A DNA stretch of 10,147 nucleotides from CAMYLY01 sp039587215 (GTDB lineage Bacteria; Gemmatimonadota; Gemmatimonadetes; Gemmatimonadales; GWC2-71-9): assembly GCA_039587215.1 (NCBI GenBank), contig JBDHIW010000075.1:1-10147 (forward strand), given 5' to 3'. The notes beneath the pieces were generated by a model. The model ran no database searches and was not told where the DNA came from. It worked only from the letters and a program-made list of their open reading frames with translations. Positions 6,622-10,147 of the stretch are shown here, piece by piece. The position numbers and the translations under genes are program-made. How positions within the stretch are numbered: position 1 is the first letter of the stretch; every line of letters begins with the position of its first letter.

Positions 6622-6641
6622 CCAATTCCGCCCAATTCCGC
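6622..6641. repeat. Perfect 10-base tandem repeat
   Basis: CCAATTCCGC occurs twice back to back (6622-6631 and 6632-6641) in a non-coding stretch. No function is evident. Confidence 0.8.
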
Positions 6642-6766
6642 ACAACCCATTACCGCAAAAGCACTTAGGGAACTCGCGGATGTTCGGCGGGAGTGCACCA
6701 CCGGAGCCAGCGGCGCCAGACCATACGGAATTGCTATGTAGAACCTTGTGTATACGACTGTGAATG

Positions 6767-6781
6767 AACGCTTGAAGCGTT
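6767..6781. repeat. 15-base palindrome
   Basis: AACGCTT and AAGCGTT flank a single G. The dyad is compatible with a dimeric regulator site. A neighbouring TATAC (6751-6755) makes the area AT-rich, but no adjacent intact gene depends on it. Confidence 0.5.
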
Positions 6782-6879
6782 ACGAAGGCGTCAGGGAAGG
6801 AGTGGGAGGGAACGGAAGGGGCCGGCTGCGCTCGATGCCGGAGGCGCTCCTGCACTCAGATAGAAGTCCAACCTCTGGC

Positions 6880-7073
6880 CTAGTCCACGCCAGATCGGAC
6901 CTTCTCAACAGCCGCGAGGGCCAGCTCAACCAAGCCCTCATAGGGTCGATCAAAGGGGCCGGGTTCGGTGGGCGGAGGGGGAAAGCTACAATTCGTTCTA
7001 GGGCAGCTACCGCTCGCGGATCCCAAAACTCCCCCACCTGCCAGATCCCAACTTCTTCGAGGCCTAGACCCAA
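6880..7073 (-). pseudogene. Two coding-like fragments in different frames, possible decayed gene
   Basis: One minus-strand frame from 7073 reads plausibly as protein for about 30 residues (LEEVGIWQVGEFWDPR, then AVAALERIVAFPL). It then turns Arg/Pro/Ser-rich. Another minus frame takes over and reads PFDRPYEGLVELALAAVEK followed by VRSGVD to a TAG at 6882-6880. Joined by one frameshift near 6965-6985, they make a credible C-terminal part. This suggests a frameshifted or eroded gene, but the short length leaves room for chance. Confidence 0.3.
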
Positions 7074-7289
7074 CGGTAATCTGCTCGGGGGTCGGACGTC
7101 ACCTGCTCGAGCAGCATCAACAGGTGACGCCGAATCTCCTCACTGTCGGGACTCACAACCCAGATTTCGCGGTTCCCCTCCGAGTCTCCGGTGAACACTG
7201 GCCCTATTTCGGCGAGAATCTGCGCTCGGAGGACGCCTCCGCGGCCGTGACCGTGACCATGCTCCTAAACGTCAGTTCCCGTAAACTCA
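7064..7289 (-). pseudogene. Probable frameshifted small gene downstream of the racemase
   Basis: An ATG at 7289 overlaps the preceding short frame's stop as ATGA and reads SLRELTFRSMVTVTAAEASSER to a TAG at 7206-7204. The minus frame one base back then reads RAQILAEIGPVFTGDSEG, NREIWVVSPDSEEIRRHLL and MLLEQVTSDPRADYRWV to a TAG at 7066-7064. This second part has balanced charge and alternating strand/helix pattern, but no usable ATG and an in-frame stop upstream (7267-7265). One frame change near 7225 would fuse the two into a protein of about 75 residues. It may be a decaying gene, a sequencing error, or two unrelated frames. The family is not recognised. Confidence 0.4.
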
Positions 7290-7406
7290 TGAGAGGACGA
7301 TCGGACCGAGGGCGATGATCGCGCCCCGCTGAGGGTTCTCATAGGCGACGTCAGTCGTGTACAGAATCTCGATCTTCGCCGTCACATAGATGGTCGGGTT
7401 GTTCAC
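7287..7406 (-). CDS. Possible 39-residue ORF coupled to the racemase gene
   Basis: A GTG at 7406 overlaps the racemase stop as GTGA. The frame reads NNPTIYVTAKIEILYTTDV and AYENPQRGAIIALGPIVLS to a TGA at 7289-7287. That stop overlaps the next ATG. The translation looks protein-like (alternating hydrophobic strands) and the stop/start overlaps suggest a coupled chain, but there is no clear ribosome site and the size is small. It could equally be the 5' part of the frameshifted gene that follows. Confidence 0.35.
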   Translation of the reverse strand: MNNPTIYVTAKIEILYTTDVAYENPQRGAIIALGPIVLS

Positions 7407-8524
7407 ACGGGACTCGTCGCATGGACCTTCGTCTCGTTGCTGCCTTCGTTGCCGACGTCACGCCGATCTCGCACAACCTTGGCAACATACGGTGAGATCA
7501 TGGTCCGGATGAGCGCACTGTAGTTGAGCTGAAACGTGAGTTCCGAACCGACGGCCAATCGCTGGTTGCCGGTGTCTACGATCAGATGGTCGCTGCTGGC
7601 GCCGAGGATCGAGATGCCGGGAGATGGACGGAGACCCTCAGCGTCGATGTCCTGACGTCCCACCGCGAGGATCGCTTGCTTGATGGGACCGCGATCGGTA
7701 GGGCGCGGCGCCTCGCCGAACGCGCCCTGCGCGATCTCACCCCACGGTCGCGAGGGTTTGACCTTCGACTCGATCACCTCGGCGGTGAGCGTGATGGCGT
7801 CGGTGTACAACCCCTCGATCGGTTCGCGGTGGAGCGACTCGCGACCGAGCAGGATGGATTCACCCAAGCGTAGGTTGTTGATCCGCCCAATGTGATTGTC
7901 ACCAAGCGCCCACCGGAGATTGCTGGAGTTGCCGCCGGAGACGATCTCCAGCTTCAGACCGAACGTAGCATCGATCCTGTCGGCCAACGTGCATAGCTCG
8001 GCCATGTTGGTGGCATTGGGTGCGATACCGCTCCGGCACGCGAGGTTGGTACCGATGCCGCGAAGGGCGATGCCGGGCAACCGCAGTGTCTCGCGCACGA
8101 CGGTTTCGAGGTCGCCGGGCATGATCCCCTCCCGCAGGTCCCCGAGCTCGACCATGAGCACGATCCCATGCGTACACCCCGCGGCCTCGGCGGCGGAGGC
8201 GAGGGCGCGGATGACGTCGCGCTCGGTGTTGAAGCTCACGTCTGCGCACGCGACCACACGGTCCACCTGGCTGAGCATCGGTGAGCGCAGCAGCGTCATC
8301 GACGCGGCGACGTGGGCACGACGCATGGCCTCGATGTTCTCGATCCGCGAGTCGCCGAGCGCACGGATGCCCGCCCGCAGTAAGGTCGCGGCGATCTCGG
8401 GCGAACCGAGCGTGGCTTTCGTGACCCCGGTGACCACAATGCCACGGGCTCCCAAGCGCGCAACCAGCGTGCGAGCGTTGTGGCAGATTTTGTCGAGCGA
8501 GATCTCCAACCGCGGCGCGGTCAT
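7403..8524 (-). CDS. PLP-dependent alanine/ornithine racemase-family enzyme
   Basis: This 373-residue protein matches the N-terminal alanine-racemase-like (fold type III PLP) family that includes ornithine racemase. The PLP lysine is K36 in GVTKATLG (33-40). Further family landmarks are LGDSRIEN (57-64), LMVELGDLREGI (123-134), SGGNSSNL (196-203) and INNLRLGESILLG (215-227). The expected reaction is racemisation of a free amino acid in the cytoplasm. Substrate choice between ornithine, alanine and others cannot be read from sequence. Length is near the family norm, so the gene appears complete. Its ATG at 8524 overlaps the DUF1611 stop as ATGA (8521-8524), so the two are translationally coupled and probably act in one pathway. 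The last 20 residues are polar and probably disordered. Confidence 0.88.
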   Translation of the reverse strand: MTAPRLEISLDKICHNARTLVARLGARGIVVTGVTKATLGSPEIAATLLRAGIRALGDSRIENIEAMRRAHVAASMTLLRSPMLSQVDRVVACADVSFNTERDVIRALASAAEAAGCTHGIVLMVELGDLREGIMPGDLETVVRETLRLPGIALRGIGTNLACRSGIAPNATNMAELCTLADRIDATFGLKLEIVSGGNSSNLRWALGDNHIGRINNLRLGESILLGRESLHREPIEGLYTDAITLTAEVIESKVKPSRPWGEIAQGAFGEAPRPTDRGPIKQAILAVGRQDIDAEGLRPSPGISILGASSDHLIVDTGNQRLAVGSELTFQLNYSALIRTMISPYVAKVVRDRRDVGNEGSNETKVHATSPV

Positions 8525-9714
8525 GCGGCGCTGACGGTTAGCTGCTCCTCGAGTTCCGGGAACGCACCTAGCACCATGTCCACCAAACGTTCGGGCGACC
8601 GGGTAAGCGCGTCCGTGACGGGGATGTCGAGCTCGTGCTCATAGCGCGCGATCGCCTCGGCGACCTCAGTCTCGGACATGGACTCGTGATTGATCGTGAG
8701 GCCAATGACCTTCGTCTTGGCGAACAGCTCGACGAGCGTGACCTCCGCGGCCGCGGTCGGCATCGGCATCTGCGGGAAGTCGCAACGATGGGGGCGTCCG
8801 GGAGCGTGCTGGAGCACCACCGCGTCGGGGCGACTGCCCCGGATGATGAGGCTCGAGGTCGAGAAAGCGGGGTGACTTAGCGCCCCTTGCCCTTCGATGA
8901 TGATGACATCGGGGCGTTCGGTGGTGAAGGCCTCGAGGATGACGGCTTCCAATTCTCCCGGGCAGAACTGCGAGGGGACGGCGTCGAGCACGACCCCGTA
9001 TCGTGCCCCTTGCATCAACCCGGTCTGCCCGGTGCCGACCAACACCGCATGCACACCGCGCTCATTGAGGGCGCGCGTGAGGACCGTGGCGGTCGTGCGC
9101 TTGCCAATCGCGCAGTCGGTCCCCAGGACGGCAATCCGGGGACAGGTGACCTCGGTGATGCGGTCGGTGAACATCCGAAGGTCCTTCTTGGCGCGGGGGC
9201 GTCGCACGTCGAGGATCCGCACGCCGCTGGCCGCGCTCGCTGCCGCGAACTCCGGATCGTCGTTCAAGAACTCGTGAAGGCCGTTGACGACGTTCATGCC
9301 GAGCGCGATAGCCTCGAGCACGACACCACGTTCGTGTGATGAGAGCATGCCGCTCACCGGCGCCACCCCGAAAATGAAGCAGTCCGGGACCCCGGGGGTG
9401 CGGACCAGTGCGTCAGCGAGGTCGCGAAACACGGGGATGGCCCGCATCTCCTCCCCGAGGACCGTGCCGGCATCGAGCCCAGCCTTCTCGCTGTCGATCA
9501 CCCCGAGAATCTCGTACAGCTCCGAATGGCGCACGAGTCCGTTGGCCGTCTTCCCGTCGACGGCACCGAAGTTGGCTTCACAATAGACGATGGCGGTCGC
9601 CGCCGGGGCGCGACGCGATAGTGGCTGGACGTTCGGCGACGCTTCGGTCCTGGCGACACGCTCGTGCGGAGCACATGACGGGTCCAACCGAGTGGACAGC
9701 GGAATAGCGGGCAT
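8521..9714 (-). CDS. DUF1611 family P-loop protein (DgcN-like)
   Basis: This 397-residue protein fits DUF1611. An N-terminal Rossmann-like half (about 40-170, AIVYCEANFGAVDGKTANGL, then FIFGVAPVSGMLS) precedes a P-loop GTDCAIGKRTTA (198-209). EGQGALSHP (274-282) and LQHAPGRPHRCDF (301-313) follow, typical of the family's C-terminal half. Family member DgcN has been described as a D-glutamate N-acetyltransferase working with an N-acetyl-amino-acid racemase. Here the coupled partner is instead a PLP racemase-family enzyme, so a D-/L-amino-acid role is plausible but the exact reaction is inferred. The ATG at 9714 is chosen because GGAGG lies 4 bases upstream (9723-9719). The first 35 residues are an extension of low complexity relative to the domain. 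It is the first gene of the pair. Confidence 0.88.
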   Translation of the reverse strand: MPAIPLSTRLDPSCAPHERVARTEASPNVQPLSRRAPAATAIVYCEANFGAVDGKTANGLVRHSELYEILGVIDSEKAGLDAGTVLGEEMRAIPVFRDLADALVRTPGVPDCFIFGVAPVSGMLSSHERGVVLEAIALGMNVVNGLHEFLNDDPEFAAASAASGVRILDVRRPRAKKDLRMFTDRITEVTCPRIAVLGTDCAIGKRTTATVLTRALNERGVHAVLVGTGQTGLMQGARYGVVLDAVPSQFCPGELEAVILEAFTTERPDVIIIEGQGALSHPAFSTSSLIIRGSRPDAVVLQHAPGRPHRCDFPQMPMPTAAAEVTLVELFAKTKVIGLTINHESMSETEVAEAIARYEHELDIPVTDALTRSPERLVDMVLGAFPELEEQLTVSAA

Positions 9715-9754
9715 CGGGCCTCCGGCGGTTCGGCTCAGAGGAGGCGACGGAATC

Positions 9755-9773
9755 CCCGGGCCAATCGGCCGGG
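9755..9773 (-). promoter_or_regulatory. Small GC-rich hairpin in the DUF1611 leader
   Basis: Arms 9755-9762 and 9767-9773 pair over seven positions with one bulged base and a four-base loop, about 40 bases upstream of the ATG at 9714. It could influence leader folding. No known riboswitch pattern is recognisable, and I cannot place the operon's promoter with confidence. Confidence 0.25.
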
Positions 9774-9905
9774 TATCAAAGAGGTCCCCGCTAAGTGTGT
9801 GGTGCGACGATCAAAGATACACCCAGAGGAGAGTGGAACACAGGTCGTGGCCCACGACGATGGGATAGTGTCTCGTTCCCGAACCGGCGAGCACGTGCCC
9901 AGCAT

Positions 9906-9925
9906 TTGGCACACTATTGGCACAC
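9906..9925. repeat. Tandem TTGGCACAC repeat with 11-base period
   Basis: TTGGCACAC occurs at 9906-9914 and again at 9917-9925, separated by TA. An 11-base period puts both copies on about the same helix face, as in direct-repeat operators. The same bases also fit a sigma-54 promoter. Confidence 0.75.
9907..9922 (+). promoter_or_regulatory. Candidate sigma-54 promoter facing the window's right end
   Basis: 9907-9922 reads TGGCACACTATTGGCA. The -24 box TGGCAC is perfect, GG and GC are 10 bases apart, and only two of the conserved positions deviate (A for G after the -24 box, G for the second T of the -12 box). The start would be near 9934. No protein gene follows on the plus strand inside the window, only structured non-coding sequence. 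The match may instead be a by-product of the tandem repeat. Confidence 0.4.
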
Positions 9926-9940
9926 AGGCGCGAAGAACGA

Positions 9941-9963
9941 ACGGCCGTTCAAGGAACGGCCGT
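9941..9963 (-). terminator. Hairpin with U-containing tail, minus direction
   Basis: Arms 9941-9950 and 9954-9963 pair perfectly over 10 bases with a three-base loop. On the minus strand the stem is followed by TCGTTCTTC, a weak U-rich tail. It lies downstream of the tRNA-end fragment at 9999-10017 in the minus direction, as a tRNA terminator would. The left arm is also part of a 12-base palindrome (9939-9950) nearly repeated at 9954, so a protein-binding role is an alternative. Confidence 0.45.
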
Positions 9964-9998
9964 CGTGTAACTGCGTGTGATGTAGTTGCTTAGTTAAG

Positions 9999-10017
9999 TC
10001 GGGACGGCGGGATTTGA
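9999..10017 (-). repeat. Duplicated tRNA 3' end (candidate attachment-site remnant)
   Basis: The 17 bases 9999-10015 are identical to 10131-10147 at the window edge. On the minus strand they read from within the T-loop (AAAT) through the T-stem, acceptor strand and discriminator A. The next bases here (TC before AAAT) also fit the conserved T-loop. No matching 5' tRNA half precedes this copy, so it is a 3'-end fragment, the pattern left by tRNA-targeting integrases. Confidence 0.6.
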
Positions 10018-10033
10018 CGCGGAGCGACCGCGA

Positions 10034-10078
10034 GGCCGCGGGAGCGGCCGACCGGGAGCGAGCGCAGAGCCGGTCGGC
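10034..10078. other. GC-rich stretch with overlapping hairpins
   Basis: GGCCGC (10034-10039) pairs with GCGGCC (10044-10049) around GGGA. GCCGACCGG (10047-10055) pairs with CCGGTCGGC (10070-10078) around 14 bases. The two stems share bases, so they are mutually exclusive. No gene is visible here. Confidence 0.4.
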
Positions 10079-10083
10079 ACGAT

Positions 10084-10128
10084 CACAAACACAAAGCGCG
10101 GGCAATGAGCCCGCGCTTGTGGTTTGTG
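10084..10128 (-). terminator. Intrinsic terminator downstream of the tRNA
   Basis: A perfect 10-base stem (10094-10103 with 10109-10118) with a five-base loop is extended outward by nine more pairs with single bulges (10084-10092 with 10119-10128). On the minus strand it is followed by TGTGTTTGTG, giving a U-rich tail. It begins 3 bases past the tRNA discriminator base. The plus side is also T/G-rich, so it may act in both directions. Confidence 0.7.
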
Positions 10129-10130
10129 AA

Positions 10131-10147
10131 TCGGGACGGCGGGATTT
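10131..10147 (-). tRNA. 3' end of a tRNA gene, probably tRNA-Pro (partial)
   Basis: Read on the minus strand, the last 17 bases are AAATCCCGCCGTCCCGA. They fit tRNA positions 57-73: conserved A58 and C61, T-stem CCCGC, acceptor strand CGTCCCG and discriminator A73, with no encoded CCA. The implied first pair is C1:G72, which with A73 is characteristic of bacterial tRNA-Pro. The rest of the gene, including the anticodon, lies outside the window. A terminator follows directly. Confidence 0.55.

Larger units (their letters stand above)
6580..6879. other. Non-coding stretch with short repeats
   Basis: I see no supportable gene here. It is less GC-rich than its surroundings in 6600-6770. It holds a perfect tandem CCAATTCCGC pair (6622-6641) and a 15-base palindrome (6767-6781). 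Confidence 0.45.

Noticed and set aside
6968..7318. 116-codon plus-strand frame in the decayed tract
   Set aside because: The minus-strand fragments over the same bases have better charge balance and secondary-structure pattern, and link by stop/start overlaps to the racemase operon.
1..10147. CRISPR array, insertion sequence or transposase
   Set aside because: No regularly spaced repeats of suitable length, terminal inverted repeats, or transposase-like frames were seen.

Overview
The window is a GC-rich, gene-dense bacterial chromosome segment. It encodes sigma-54 machinery, secreted or envelope peptidases, and translationally coupled gene pairs with ATGA overlaps. The overall style (long GC-rich ORFs, frequent GTG starts, M16 peptidase pairs) would fit Gemmatimonadota or another GC-rich phylum. 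No phylogenetic marker is present, so that placement is a weak inference.

Layout. (1) Positions 1-2238, minus strand: a coupled pair of M16 zinc-peptidase-family proteins. The upstream gene keeps the HxxEH zinc site. The downstream one, cut by the window edge, has lost it, giving the classic active/inactive partner arrangement. (2) 2239-2680: 442 bases without a convincing gene. (3) 2681-3916, minus: a DUF2817 (M14-like zinc carboxypeptidase fold) protein with an N-terminal membrane anchor or signal. (4) 3986-4582, minus: an unrecognised small multi-spanning membrane protein, followed by a strong hairpin. (5) 4583-4791: a divergent regulatory region with a good -24/-12 (sigma-54) promoter facing the membrane-protein gene, and a TTGACA/TATACA promoter facing the other way. 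(6) 4792-6339, plus: a sigma-54 activator (AAA+ with GAFTGA and a Fis-like HTH) carrying an unrecognised N-terminal domain. (7) 6340-7402: about 1 kb that looks decayed, with short minus-strand coding-like fragments, one apparently frameshifted. (8) 7403-9714, minus: a coupled DUF1611 P-loop protein plus PLP-dependent alanine/ornithine-racemase-like enzyme, probably a D-/L-amino-acid module. (9) 9715-10147: a non-coding region with a tandem TTGGCACAC repeat that is also a good sigma-54 promoter match, several hairpins, and the 3' end of a tRNA (probably tRNA-Pro, minus strand) at the right edge. A duplicated tRNA 3' end lies 132 bases inward.

How the genes may work together. The most coherent unit is the divergent pair at 3986-6339: the activator probably drives its divergent neighbour through the sigma-54 promoter between them. 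The amino-acid pair at 7403-9714 is a second operon. The M16 pair is a third. The tRNA-end duplication and the decayed tract hint at past integration or deletion at this locus.
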